From positions 1-64,000 of the forward strand of contig CAVPVK010000003.1 of NCBI GenBank assembly GCA_963709175.1: a DNA stretch of 64,000 bases, given 5' to 3'. Under the pieces are notes generated by a model. The model did not search any database and was not told the DNA's origin. It saw only the letters and a program-made list of their open reading frames with translations. This stretch comes from JANXQG01 sp963709175 (GTDB lineage: Bacteria > Planctomycetota > Planctomycetia > Pirellulales > Thermoguttaceae). Positions 36,201 to 45,166 of the stretch are shown piece after piece. Within the stretch, counting starts at the first letter, position 1. Each line of letters starts with the position of its first letter. Position numbers and translations under genes: made by a program.

Positions 36201-36497
36201 CGCGAGGAGCGCGTGGACCGTATCGAGAACTACGAGCGTAAGCTTGAGGCTTGGCTCAACCGGGAGAGTCCTACTCCTCTGTCGTCAGCCATGATCCGCG
36301 GGCTCTTCTGGCCGTTACGGGTTGCGAAACGACTCACGGGCGAGCCAGGGGATGGCAAGCGTCTTTCGTATCGCAAGATTTCCGACATGGTTCTTGAAGA
36401 GGCTGGCTTCCCTCATTTTTGCGCAAGGGTAACGCCAGCGAGCGATAACGCCGATCTCGGAACGTGTAGGGAGACGCACATCGTGTGCCCGCCGTAG
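33216..36497 (+). CDS. TPR-repeat protein (main body of the interrupted defence gene)
   Basis: An open frame of 1,093 residues. Its first 40 finish the restriction-like domain (FPVNVYFWDDIIAMLDDHPH). A Pro/Lys-rich linker and a helical region follow, then many tetratricopeptide repeats (for example ARAYDQIGTCLQHLGKYQQA). Large nuclease-TPR proteins usually use the repeats as a sensor or scaffold and the nuclease as effector. Without the N-terminal pieces this reading lacks most of the nuclease core. Homologous full proteins should start as the fragment at 28121. Defence is inferred from architecture and neighbours. Confidence 0.7.
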   Translation: MEHRRRRLFPVNVYFWDDIIAMLDDHPHIAAKYYGLPTTGIPATGMNSLTHPGPGQTHEPTKAPQARRKPKKPIPVVLPPHTQEALGLLATSPISFIEQWLVLFFPNIPWKEEIRVLVDAGIVTVTKNFLHVHDDVTQVFLARADDRDRFLREWIKVLEPLRGHSDTAVLLSIQQMRVGAKHDAISSLVNTGYNLEPGAWNETYRKTLLALNKPTLLRLLSDDDRMHFLNVLGLCHERSHAPLDAIPFFQQLRAYSRHIGNAWGVGQSLINEGVALTDAGRVADAERLYRRAVTHAEKTRDHQLLGRSLHNLVMLTSEVDVDEAARLLQRSLKAKKAANDNPNGASIQFCHGLLAAKRGDPVEAIRWFARAEKAASRSDQRDARCMTLTNIGTAHLDLDKPGKALECFRAARMLCEQEGFERILIRALGGEAYSLHLLDRHALAAPLFRRRYELLLRFSQYADAAVSLHDTAVMLGRAADPSAGKVFDEAIAFARSHGVLDWVYQGLKDKALLLAGKSNPTSAIEAMRIAIKQESKRGDPSVAARLQEDVITLLIKQRAPATDIEAAFARGFSLWRQVRGSDGAVCQVMESLFSWRWSAGSFSQAIEVLHQLARHASRATLCDVEARAYDQIGTCLQHLGKYQQAEEAHRKAIKIARAVRAYDALENALNNLGELLRTTDRPQQSLKPLSEAESLASDRGDGEAVVSIAHNRALAIFAAGQYAAAQRLLHNCRDRSARFGWHDQFVRAEHGLANFAWERNRPNEAATLYRTALQHAARYGTQDQVWQLSLNYGNVMEWKKKPTRALQYYKAAVDACIDPVDRFQCLEVLARFYDRSGNHAAAIRTWQKFRSLANAGQDTDRVAIASASIAGVHAACGRFTEAADEFQNALSHEHDPTDRPHLLFDYFEVLLAAHKEKEAAKIFRQVRSRAQKNPELKDLLVKAHLVIGQHNWADGEKPLEALKAFVLALSDAYSVSIERAFEVGAAFLRVFMSIPREERVDRIENYERKLEAWLNRESPTPLSSAMIRGLFWPLRVAKRLTGEPGDGKRLSYRKISDMVLEEAGFPHFCARVTPASDNADLGTCRETHIVCPP

Positions 36498-36551
36498 TGA
36501 AGTTTGCGGGCACGCCGAGTGAAAGCACCCTAACTCGTTACCTGAAGACCG

Positions 36552-36657
36552 TTTCCGTCTGCCCTGGCCCGAGGGCAGACGGAAGGCCGACTGGGCAGAC
36601 CGATCATTGCGACTGCTGGCGGGCGATAAGCTCCGCTGCGGTGGGCAGGTGGCGGAA
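36552..36657. repeat. 106-bp direct repeat, copy B
   Basis: Identical to 25664-25769; covers the last 18 codons of the gene at 36604 and its downstream hairpin (36553-36584, 12-bp arms). Together the copies bracket the second cargo block. Confidence 0.9.
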
Positions 36658-37860
36658 CGAGGAACGCCTGCCTTGCAACTCCTCGGGTAACGCGTAGCGC
36701 CAAGGGCCGTTGGCCGTTTCACGTTCGGCGGTGATCAGCCGGGTACGCCGCAACTGATCGAAATGCGTACGGACCTGTTTGGCGGTCCAGGGTCGCAGGT
36801 AGCCCACCATCGCCGCAGAGTCCATGTTCCGCCAGTGCTCACGATCCGGTGGCCGCCGGGCCAGGCCCATCCGCTGAAAACGCTCGTAGCCGTCATTGCG
36901 GCGGCGGACGAAATCAATGAGTTGGCGGACCATCCGCGATCGCGTGTTACCCAGGTCGGCGATCTCGCGCCGCGTGATGAGGTCGCGATTGGCCCCCTTG
37001 CCCGGCGGCGAGTCGGCCCCATCGACGTTGAAGGGATTGTCCTGGGCATTGGGCTCGGCATACCGGGCCTGCAGGAAGACGTTGGCCCGGTTCACCATTT
37101 CCTTAGCCAGGGGATCACAGGTCTCGTCGGCGGGCGCGATCGCTGTGGATTGCAGCAGTCGGCGGACCTGCTCGTAGTCATCCACCGTCAGCGGCAACTC
37201 ATCAACTTCCAAGGCTCCTTCGACCTGCTGCCCCAGTACGCGGAGTACCGCAGCGCCGACCGCCAAGGAACGGAGAAGATCCCGCTCCCGCAGGTGGTGA
37301 ACGCCGCGATCGTTATTGCCCTCGTTCGCCAGAACAGGAGCTAACGCGGGTACCGGGTTTACGTCCAGGTCCTCGCCGAATGCCCTCCAGTTCGGTATGG
37401 TGGGGATTTGGCCCGAGCGCAAACCACCGCGCAGGGCAGCAACTTCGACGGGGTTGGCCCGGATCGTCAAGGCCACGCCGGGATCGTCGCCGTCGCTACC
37501 GGGGCCGGATACACAGAATATGGCTGGCCGCGAGTTGGCCTCCGTGTCGGCCAGCGAGGCCATTTCGATCGCCCACGCCGTGGCCGACCGGAGCTTCTCT
37601 GCATGGACCAGGACAAGTTTCACGCCGCCGCAAGCTTCCGGCAACTTGCGAATGTCGCTTTGGTTACGGACGTGGCGGACTTCAATCGGCCCGGCAAAGT
37701 TCATAGAATACTGCCAGAGCTTGCACAGCAGGTGGATTGGAAAGTCCTGGAAATGGACCGCGATACTGAGTCCGGTTGTGCCCGCGGCAATCGCCATTTC
37801 GCACAGCGACACGATACCGGGCTTCGGCGGCAACGGGATTTGCGTGTTGAGGCGAGTCAT
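36604..37860 (-). CDS. Hypothetical backbone protein, 418 aa
   Basis: The N-terminal half is alpha/beta (LPPKPGIVSLCEMAIAAGTT, KLVLVHAEKLRSATAWAIEM). The C-terminal half is basic and winged-helix-like (REIADLGNTRSRMVRQLIDF, KQVRTHFDQLRRTRLITAER). It may bind DNA through the C-terminus. Its start overlaps the stop of the upstream gene (ATGA). In an uninterrupted element its 3' end would directly face the end of the ubiquitin-like operon at 25565, so I regard it as backbone. No family name is certain. Confidence 0.55.
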   Translation of the reverse strand: MTRLNTQIPLPPKPGIVSLCEMAIAAGTTGLSIAVHFQDFPIHLLCKLWQYSMNFAGPIEVRHVRNQSDIRKLPEACGGVKLVLVHAEKLRSATAWAIEMASLADTEANSRPAIFCVSGPGSDGDDPGVALTIRANPVEVAALRGGLRSGQIPTIPNWRAFGEDLDVNPVPALAPVLANEGNNDRGVHHLRERDLLRSLAVGAAVLRVLGQQVEGALEVDELPLTVDDYEQVRRLLQSTAIAPADETCDPLAKEMVNRANVFLQARYAEPNAQDNPFNVDGADSPPGKGANRDLITRREIADLGNTRSRMVRQLIDFVRRRNDGYERFQRMGLARRPPDREHWRNMDSAAMVGYLRPWTAKQVRTHFDQLRRTRLITAERETANGPWRYALPEELQGRRSSFRHLPTAAELIARQQSQ

Positions 37861-38117
37861 CGTGCCGCCTCCTTTTCCGGTACCGAAACGGCCGAGTTGG
37901 GCCTCGGAAGACGGTCGGTCCCATCCACAAGGTGGGTTTTGGAGGTCTCGATGAGCCGCGGGGCGTCAGCAGGCCCGGTTTCGCGAAGCTGCAAGTTGTT
38001 GCCGCCACAGCACTTCGGCAATGTTGCTGGAATGTTTGAATAGGCGATGGTGGTGTCCACGACCGCGCCGGATTCAATCAAGACGACCAACTTTCGCACG
38101 ACATAGGGCACTGGCAA
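37857..38117 (-). CDS. Hypothetical protein (about 80 aa)
   Basis: Short protein whose N-terminal part reads VPYVVRKLVVLIESGAVVDT with a later CCGGNN motif and a polar end. The apparent start at 38117 is TTG; GTG a few codons later is equally possible. It is coupled to the downstream 418-aa gene by a 4-nt overlap. Function unknown. Confidence 0.4.
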   Translation of the reverse strand: MPVPYVVRKLVVLIESGAVVDTTIAYSNIPATLPKCCGGNNLQLRETGPADAPRLIETSKTHLVDGTDRLPRPNSAVSVPEKEAAR

Positions 38118-38751
38118 GGCTTGGCCAAACGGCGGCCCTCGCCACCACCACCACCGACCAAGCGCGGCCAGTGCGCTTCTTCAAGGGGTTCTTCCGGAAA
38201 CGACTTCTGGTCGCCGCGGGCTTCGCTATCGGCTCCGGGATCATGCCCGGCGACCGGCGTAGAGAAGGCCGGAGGACCGCGGAGGATCGGCTTCGGCGAC
38301 GGGGACTCTAGATGGGGCGGCCACCACGGCGGAGACGCGGGAAAGTCCCCACGCTGCCCTGTCAACGACGCTGGCCGTGCCGCTCGGGGCAATGCCCTAC
38401 TTCTGCGGCAGCTCTTGTTTGATTACCTGTCCAAGCCGCTGGAGCTTCTTGGCATTGCCGGGCGAGTACTCCTTCGAGTCCGTAGCCTTTCCTCCACCTC
38501 TGGGTATTCGATTATTGTTGTTTGCGCCGTTTCAATCCCGCCTTGTTTTCGGCGGCCGATGGACAGCAAGCAACAGCAGCCTGCCCTATAAGGATTGGCG
38601 TGTCGGAAAGCCAACGATCCGTACAATTCCGCCAGGCATCTCGATCGAGAATCGCCTCGTCGCCCTCGAGTCGCTTCGGCAGGCCTTGCCGGATTGTACG
38701 TAATCGCGGACAAGGGAGGACGCCCCTTGCGGTGATTCGGCGTACGGCGCT
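38118..38751. other. Region without a confident gene
   Basis: Several short frames on both strands (for example 38078-38392 minus, Pro/Gly-rich) but none with clear family features or a good ribosome site. May contain the decayed 5' part of the backbone arm. Confidence 0.3.
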
Positions 38752-39322
38752 TCAGCGGAGCTTGAGAAAGGCCGCCAGTTCTCCGGCCACTATCGTAATC
38801 CGATCGGTCAGCCCCGACTCGACGTTCTCCGCAGAAAACCGTGTGATGATTTCATTGAAAATGGGTCCCGTCTCCGGGTGATAATTCGGCGAATGCGCGA
38901 TCTGCAAGTCTTCCACGACGTAAATGCCACCGATGCAAAGCAGCGGCCATAGTACCTCATAGGCCGACCGCACGGCGCAGGGCTGGTGGTCGCCGTCGTC
39001 GATGATGAAATCCAGCGGTGCGTGTCTCCGCATCGTCGCGAGGGCGTTTCGGTCGTGGTGGTCGATTATTTCGATCATCGTTCGCGGAGCGGCGTGCTCC
39101 CGCGCCACCCGGGTCGATATCGGAACCGACGATTTTCGCGCGGGGGCAGTATCGCTCCCAGGCCCGCAACGAGCCGCCGGAACCGACGCCCAGCTCCAGG
39201 AGCGTAAACGGCCGGTCGCGGAAATCCCGGAGGAGGAACTCGTAGACCGCGCCGTAATTATGGATGGCCGCCTTGTCGGTCCCGCATTCCCGGAAAATCG
39301 CGTTTAGTTCGTCGCCAATCAA
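38752..39322 (-). pseudogene. Class I SAM-dependent methyltransferase, frameshifted
   Basis: A TTG at 39322 behind GGAAGGAGG starts IGDELNAIFRECGTDKAAIH. Motif I (LLELGVGSGGSLRAWE) and the acidic motif II (AKIVGSDID) follow. Near 39105 the frame changes to one reading IDHHDRNALATMRRHAPLDF, then FIIDDGDHQP and GGIYVVEDL. The whole resembles small-molecule or cephalosporin-hydroxylase-like methyltransferases common in polysaccharide and natural-product clusters. It heads a run of glycosyltransferase genes, so sugar or glycan methylation is the likely role. Confidence 0.65.
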
Positions 39323-39536
39323 GCGAGCCTCCTTCCCAAAAAAGAACAAGGTGAGTATTCTCCCGTAGCACTCCCCGCAGTGCATCACGTGGCCGGTGAT
39401 TGAGTGGGGTGGCGCGGGCCGCACCCGGCTCCACAATTCCCTTCTGGATCTTGCGACAGAGAACCGGCGGTGCGGCGCACCGTACCGTGCGTAGTAACCA
39501 GGCTGGTACGGCTCGCCCTGACTCGATACCAGGGGC

Positions 39537-40106
39537 TTAAGACGACAACCGTTGGCCGACAGCAGCCAGCGCCTCGTGCTCGAATCGGTCCGAAGTGTTG
39601 CGCGGCTCGGGAAGCTGTGCAATCCAGTCGCGGCGAGCCCACCACCAGTTGCCGGCGAAATGGGGCCCGTCGGCTCGGTAGCAGCATCCCACGGCGTCAT
39701 AGCGATCCAGGTCGGCTACCCGCTCCCGCCAGTCCAATAGGATCCCCACTGTCATCATCCATCGCCATTTCGTGTAGGTTGGAGTCGGTTTCGTGACGGA
39801 CTTCGAGTGAATGTAGGCCACCGATGGCGGGGCGGAGGGTGCATCCCGGCAGGACTCCCAAAGGGCGTGAATCGCAGGGTACTCGAAACAGTTCGACCCG
39901 CAGCGGAAGGTCCGCAGCGGCACGCCTACCAACCCGGCGAGGTCCTGGAGTTCGTGCTCGTCGCCCGGAGCGCCTGTAACCTCGGCCCAAATCTTGCCGG
40001 GGAATCCGGATCTCCGGAGTACCAGTAGCGTCTCGGCCGCGATGTCGTACCAGTGGTTGACGCAATAGATGTGCCACCATAGGGATGCCGACAGGTCGTG
40101 TATCAT
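39537..40106 (-). CDS. Glycosyltransferase-like protein
   Basis: A 189-residue protein starting at 40106 (GGAGG, 5 nt upstream). It contains YIHSKSVTKPTPTYTKWRWM and a GNWWWARRDWI motif, resembling the sugar-transferase families whose members carry an HxKS/HTKG motif and act on capsular or surface glycans. No DXD motif is obvious, though ADLDRYDAVGC could supply acidic residues. Located 29 nt downstream of another glycosyltransferase gene in the same direction. Confidence 0.5.
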   Translation of the reverse strand: MIHDLSASLWWHIYCVNHWYDIAAETLLVLRRSGFPGKIWAEVTGAPGDEHELQDLAGLVGVPLRTFRCGSNCFEYPAIHALWESCRDAPSAPPSVAYIHSKSVTKPTPTYTKWRWMMTVGILLDWRERVADLDRYDAVGCCYRADGPHFAGNWWWARRDWIAQLPEPRNTSDRFEHEALAAVGQRLSS

Positions 40107-40135
40107 TGCCGCCTCCGAGAATAGCCGAATCGGTG

Positions 40136-40843
40136 TTATTGCCCCAGTCCCCGGCGCACGATCGCTGCCAGTCGCGACGGGCTTTCCAGCAGCGCTTCCG
40201 GTGATGCAAGGTTATCGAGCCACCCAGACATGCTGTGCATCGAGGTCATGAAGCCGAACGAACGAAACTCGTGGATGTTGTCCTTCCCACGGTCGCCGAA
40301 AAACCATTCGCGGTCCATCACGCAAACCGGGCCAATCAGGTGCGTGGGGATCTGAAGCCACGGCGCCCACTGGTGGGTCTGCATCGCAGAATTGACCGCG
40401 TCAGCACTGGCTGCCAGCCACAACATGTCGTTCCCGAACGCCCGCACCTGGGCCAAGGCGTAATCCGCCGCATCTCGCAGGATCGGCGATCCGACGCGGG
40501 CCGCAAAGAAATTATCCATCCAGCCGGTGCCCTGCCATTCCTTCCACCCGATGAAGTCGAATGCCCGGGATGCCTCGGCCAGCGGCGACAGATCGCACCA
40601 ACAGACGAAATCCATATCGAGCCAGAGCCCGCCCACCGCGTGGATGAACGCCTTGCGGATCCAATCCACGCGGTGAGTGACGTAGACCCGGTCCAACTCC
40701 GGCGGGATCGGCCCCAAGACTTGTTCTACATCGGTACGTCCCAGGAGCCGGGCACCGGGGTTCCATTTACGAATGGTCTGCCAGCAGAGATCGTAGTACC
40801 AGTGCGGCCGCCCGCCTTCCCAATAGGAATAAATATCAGTCAT
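40136..40843 (-). CDS. DXD-type glycosyltransferase (Gly_transf_sug/OCH1-like)
   Basis: A 235-residue protein. YSYWEGGRPHWYYDLCWQTI and GGLWLDMDFVCWCDLSPL carry the GG.WxDxD motif of the family that binds nucleotide sugars. AAGGAATAG precedes ATG 40843. The product should add a sugar to a surface polysaccharide or glycolipid. It lies between two other glycan-related genes on the minus strand. Confidence 0.7.
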   Translation of the reverse strand: MTDIYSYWEGGRPHWYYDLCWQTIRKWNPGARLLGRTDVEQVLGPIPPELDRVYVTHRVDWIRKAFIHAVGGLWLDMDFVCWCDLSPLAEASRAFDFIGWKEWQGTGWMDNFFAARVGSPILRDAADYALAQVRAFGNDMLWLAASADAVNSAMQTHQWAPWLQIPTHLIGPVCVMDREWFFGDRGKDNIHEFRSFGFMTSMHSMSGWLDNLASPEALLESPSRLAAIVRRGLGQ

Positions 40844-40908
40844 CGCGCTATTCCTTGTGACAGGTTAATCTGAATCAACTTCCACTGTAATCCCGATAGA
40901 CTTCCCCT

Positions 40909-42298
40909 CTAGGCGCTCACAACGTCCTTGGCAGGTCGGTCTGGGTCGTGTCGCTGCCGCCAAATCTCCAATGCCCGCGACGCGCTGTGCGCGGCGATCT
41001 CGACCACCGGTCCCGATTGCGCCTGGCTGAGCAACTCGGCGGTGGCTTGCGGATGCCACACGGTCACGACGCCGTCGCGAATACGTTCAGCTTCGGGCTG
41101 CAAAACCTTGAGCCACTCCCGCATGCGTCCGACGCGTTCCTGCTCGGGCGCGGCGAAGATGTCGATCAGCCCACGATCAACATCGCTGTTCGGATCGCGC
41201 CAATAGCCGGTGTGGAAGCCATGGCCGCGCAACTCTTCCACAACGTCCCGCGATGCCCGCAGAAGGACGATCTCGCGATGTCGCGCGGCAGCACGCCGTC
41301 CGGCGGCAATGGCGAAACTGCGATCGCCTCTTCCACTGTCGACGCCTCGATCTCGATCAGTTGCGCAGGGGTGGCCTGACGGACCATCGCCGCGGTGACC
41401 GCCGGGTGCCAGATCGTGCAAACCAAGCCATCGGCGCTGGCCACCTCCCATTGGATCATGTCGATCCATGCCCGCAGACGGTTCACCGTATTCGTCCCGC
41501 GTCGCCGGCGAACCGGGCCGAAAATCTCGACTAGCCCGCGGTCATAGTCGCTGGCCGGCTCGCGGTTGTAGCCGGTATGGAATCCGTGGCGGCGAAGTTC
41601 GGCGACCACCTACTGCGGGGCCTTCAGCAACACAACGGGCTCCTGGCCGGTGGGCGGCATCCAGAACTTCCGCGGGTTCAATGCCCCGTTGATATCGCTC
41701 TTGCTCGTTTCCTGTCCGATGAGAAAGGGGTCTGGCGAAAGACGTTGAAGTGGGCCTGCATCGGACCCATCACGTGGTCACAGTGGCCTGAAGATGAGAC
41801 CCATTTCTGATACAGGTGACGGATGAAATTGCCACGGACCGCATAGGCATGTGTCCGCTGGCAATTCAGGCATTTCACCACGCCTTGCGATACCGGGCGG
41901 GGTTGCGGTCCGATGTGTTGGCCGCCGAGCATCAGTTGGTCCCAATCGTCGGGCACGGCGACGAAGAATTTCTCCGCGTCATCGCTGAACCCGGGCCGCA
42001 GGCAGGCATCATCCTCCAAGACCAGAAGCGACTCCACGTCGTCCATCAAGGCGCGTTCCAGCACCTGACGGTGTGACTGCATGCACCCCCACGCGCCGCC
42101 GCCCGCTTTCCAATTCGTGGGCGACGGGACCTTTCCACTGCCGCCGTCGATGGCCTCGAACAACTCCGGCTGACGGAAGGGCCAGCCATGCTCGACCAAG
42201 CCGGCGCGAAACGTCGCCAAGCGTTCGAGCCGCCGCCGCAGGCTGATGACCACCACGCGATCGAACCACTCGGAAAGAATTGCCGGCTTTTTGTGCAT
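40909..42298 (-). pseudogene. GT25-like glycosyltransferase with HTGY modules, broken paralogue
   Basis: Starts at ATG 42298 behind GGGGGAGGACTT. The GT25 part is intact (FDRVVVISLRRRLERLATFR, VLEDDACLRPGF, DWDQLMLGGQH). The coding then slips near 41700, meets a TAG near 41610 (KAPQ then VVAELRRHGFHTGY), and slips again near 41300 before ending in a second HTGY...VWHPQATAELL module. The layout matches the intact 533-aa protein at 58276-59877, so this is a decayed or mis-sequenced paralogue. Confidence 0.75.
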
Positions 42299-43048
42299 AA
42301 GTCCTCCCCCGCTGCCTGCCCATTCTTTATTCTTTACACAGGTCGCTAAATCAAAGTTAATCCACCAGCTCTGCGGGTGAGAACCGTAAAGGCTCTGCCG
42401 TTTCCTGCGTGAACAAGGACGGTTGGAGAGAATGAAGACGATTGCGAAGTTGAGGGGACGAGGATTTCGGGGCTGTGGCACGTTCGGAAGCTGAGTCGCT
42501 CTGGCGACTGGCACTTGCAAGACACGCCGAGGCTGGTTGCCGGATTGCCACATGAAACAAACTCCTCGGCCCCTTTTAGGGGCCTTCCTCATACCACCGG
42601 CTCTGCCGGCGATTGCTGATGGTCGAACCGAACGAGCTGTGCGCGACGTTCTTTGCCGTCCTAGGTCGAGCGGTGCATTCGGTGATTGGTCTCTTAGGTC
42701 GTCTCGCGACCGTTCACCACAATCATAGCGAGACCTATAACCATCTCAACGTCGGTTTTCGGGCCATTGATTCGCCGATTTTGCCAATAATGAATGAGAT
42801 AACTGCCTCCCTACAATCAATGACTTCGGCAAAGCTTCATCTAGCATTCATGATGGGGTTCAACGACCAGGCAGTGGGTCAACTTGAAGCCTACCCCCGC
42901 GAACGGCGGGGGAGGGACTTCGGGCAGCAAGACCACCATTTCCTCGATCATCCATTTATGATCTGCAATGCCGGACTTCATCGCTGGCGTCATGCGGAGC
43001 GTTTGGTGGATACGGACGAAGTTGTGAGAAAAGAATGTGATCGCCACG
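42299..43048. other. Gap with no convincing gene
   Basis: Short frames only. Sits between a glycosyltransferase gene and a primase remnant; part of it is probably the promoter region of the gene ending at 40909. Confidence 0.35.
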
Positions 43049-43457
43049 CTATTGCAGCATTTCTAATAACTCCTTGCTGAAGGCGTTCGTTAGGCACTTG
43101 CCGCAAGCGGCGTGACCGGCGGGCGAACAGAGCGCGATCATGGTGACCCCAGTGAGCAGCGCACAGTGGCACAACCTCGACGTCGGAGCCTGCGTCAAAG
43201 ACGTGCGAAAAACTCCAGGTAGGTTGCGCAGGCCACGACCGCCTGCCGCCCAACGTTTGGAAGCAGAGCCACCCCGAGGCGATCCGCGAGTAGCCGATCC
43301 GAAAGCGGTCGATGGCTTCGCCCACGGTGACGCCACGGCTCCGAAGGTATTCGAGGCCCTCCGTGGTTTCCTTGAGCGTTCGGTGGTAGTAGTCGATAAT
43401 CTGCGCAAGCAACTTCTGGTCGTCGGCGAGCGGGTTCAAAGCGACGGGTTCAGGCAT
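43049..43457 (-). pseudogene. DnaG-type primase fragment
   Basis: From Met 43457: LLAQIIDYYHRTLKETTEGL, then EYLRSRGVTVGEAIDRFRIG. This is the start of the DnaG catalytic core (TOPRIM N-terminal region), normally preceded by the zinc-binding domain. A frame change follows near 43200 and the segment ends with FCPAGHAACGKCLTNAF. Only about 130 residues remain, so it cannot be an active primase. Confidence 0.5.
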
Positions 43458-43620
43458 GGCTGGGTTCCTTGGTCGGGCATAGATAGTGGTGGTCGGCCGC
43501 CCGGCGTTGTCTCGGCCAGCCACCCGGAAGAAGCGACATCTTCGCTCTTCTCCCGAAGAAGTCAAATGGGGGCCACGAGAAGCCCGACCACCCACTTGCA
43601 ACCCGCAGGTTTCTGGTATA

Positions 43621-44228
43621 ATGACGGCCATGAAGAGAACCATCCTGGTATTGAGCGTCCTGTGGGTGCTGGCCGGAACCGCGCCGGCGTCGGCGGCCGT
43701 TCTTGGCGAGAACCCGCGCCTGGGCGAAATTCTCCTGAACACAGGCATCGGGCAGGCTGTGGGTGACGTAAACCGAGACAGGCTACCGGGTTCTGGCGGG
43801 TCTTGCCTGGAAAGGCCGGCAGAGTGTTTTGTTGCCCCAGCAGCAGCACGAACCAACGCCCAGTTGGTTCAAGACGTTTGCACACGCGCTGATGCCTGGG
43901 GAACTCGGCAAGGGCTGGGCAACGGATCGGTGGCCGGCACCTTGAAGCACGGGTACGCCGACCGTCTGCTGACCCGGTATCAACAGATGTTTGGCGACCG
44001 GGGCTTGAGCACTGAAGTTCGCTACATTAACGGCGCTCCGTGGCAACAAGGAATTGATCCCCTCAAGGGGTCGATCCGTCTGGATGTGGTCGAAGGCCCC
44101 TTAAACAACCCAACGTGGGTTTGGGCTACAAGTTTGGCGGCGCTCAGTTGACGCCGGCCCGCATCAACCAGATTCGCGTGGGCGCGGGGCTTGGACCAAA
44201 CGTGCCTGTCGATGCAGTGCATCCTTAG
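43621..44228 (+). pseudogene. Secreted protein with toxin-like C-terminal domain, frameshifted
   Basis: A signal peptide (MKRTILVLSVLWVLAGTAPA) is followed by a Cys-containing spacer and a domain reading LLTRYQQMFGDRGLSTEVRY, then GSIRLDV. One base is off near 44105. The correct continuation is VGLGYKFGGAQLTPARINQI and VPVDAVHP to a stop at 44228. This domain resembles the C-terminal toxin modules of Rhs/polymorphic toxin proteins. It is not far upstream of a full Rhs system, so it could be an orphan toxin or spare C-terminal cassette. Family assignment is tentative. Confidence 0.45.
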
Positions 44229-44370
44229 CTAAGGCTTCACTGCGGCTTAAAGGCCACGGCCCCGTACTCGGACGCTGGCGGCCACCCGCAGTCATCGTGG
44301 CTTCACAGCACCATCGCAGCCAAGGGCCTTGTGTCAATGATGCACTGATGCCTGAAGGTTCGGGTGTGCA

Positions 44371-44640
44371 TCAACGCCGTGGGGCCGATGCAGCCGGCTC
44401 GGCCAACAACTTCTTGATGATCCTGCTTGGATCAACGCCTATGGCCTGAGCCACGTCGATGAACTCGGCAATATCAAGCCTGCGTGCCGCCCGTTCGATC
44501 TTGGCGACAAGCGGCTGTTGACAACCGAGTTTCTCTGCCAACTACCATTGCGTCAGCCCTTGCTTCTTTCTCGCGGCCTTCAGCAGTTGGGCGCACCGCA
44601 GGTTGAGTTGTGCCGATGATGCCATCTTTTCCATGCGCAT
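44371..44640 (-). pseudogene. XRE-family HTH regulator with an internal stop
   Basis: Minus strand from ATG 44640: an 89-codon frame that is a typical XRE repressor (LLKAARKKQGLTQW, then LAEKLGCQQPLVAKIERAAR, then IAEFIDVAQAIGVDPSRI). A TAG splits the first and second helices. If real, the repressor is dead; it stands divergently beside the small nuclease-like gene at 44752. Confidence 0.7.
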
Positions 44641-44751
44641 TTTCCAAATCCTCGCAAATTCCGCTATTGGACTATTCTTCTATTGGAATTATAGGTTATG
44701 ATTAAGTATAGTCAACTCTCTTCAACATTTTCCTATTCTGGAAAGGCAACT

Positions 44752-45141
44752 ATGCGGAGTGGTACGAAGAAAAGCCTGGTCGGTGATCCGATCAACTTTC
44801 GCGGTATGGCCAACGCGCCGGTGAACGAGGCCGGCGTGGTCGCGCTGTTCTCGATGGTCGCGCGCGACCTGGGCTACTACGTCCAGGAAATCGGCAGCGA
44901 CTTCCCGGACGCCATCCTGCGGCGCGAAAGCGCGCGGGGGTGGGAAGAACTGGCCGTCGAATTCGAGTGGGACAGTCGCAGTTTCAAGGACCATAACCAC
45001 GATCCCGCCAAGTGCGACATGATCGTCTGCTGGCATCACAACTGGATCGACTGCCCGGCCGAGATCGAAGTCGTCCGCCTCTCGGAAGAGATCAAGCGGC
45101 TGTCGAGCAACCCCATCGTTCGCATGGACGGGCCATTCTGA
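44752..45141 (+). CDS. Small protein with restriction-endonuclease-like fold (putative)
   Basis: About 129 residues from ATG 44752 (GGAAAGG upstream). Key segments are GYYVQEIGSDFPDAILRRES, ELAVEFEWDSRSFKDHNHDP and MIVCWHHNWIDCP. The Asp, then Glu-x-Glu and a later invariant-looking CW...W...CP pattern recall PD-(D/E)xK proteins in defence islands, but the catalytic Lys is not obvious. It could be an inactive adaptor or an unusual nuclease. Confidence 0.45.
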   Translation: MRSGTKKSLVGDPINFRGMANAPVNEAGVVALFSMVARDLGYYVQEIGSDFPDAILRRESARGWEELAVEFEWDSRSFKDHNHDPAKCDMIVCWHHNWIDCPAEIEVVRLSEEIKRLSSNPIVRMDGPF

Positions 45142-45166
45142 ATTCCCCACCCCTGGAACCCATTGC

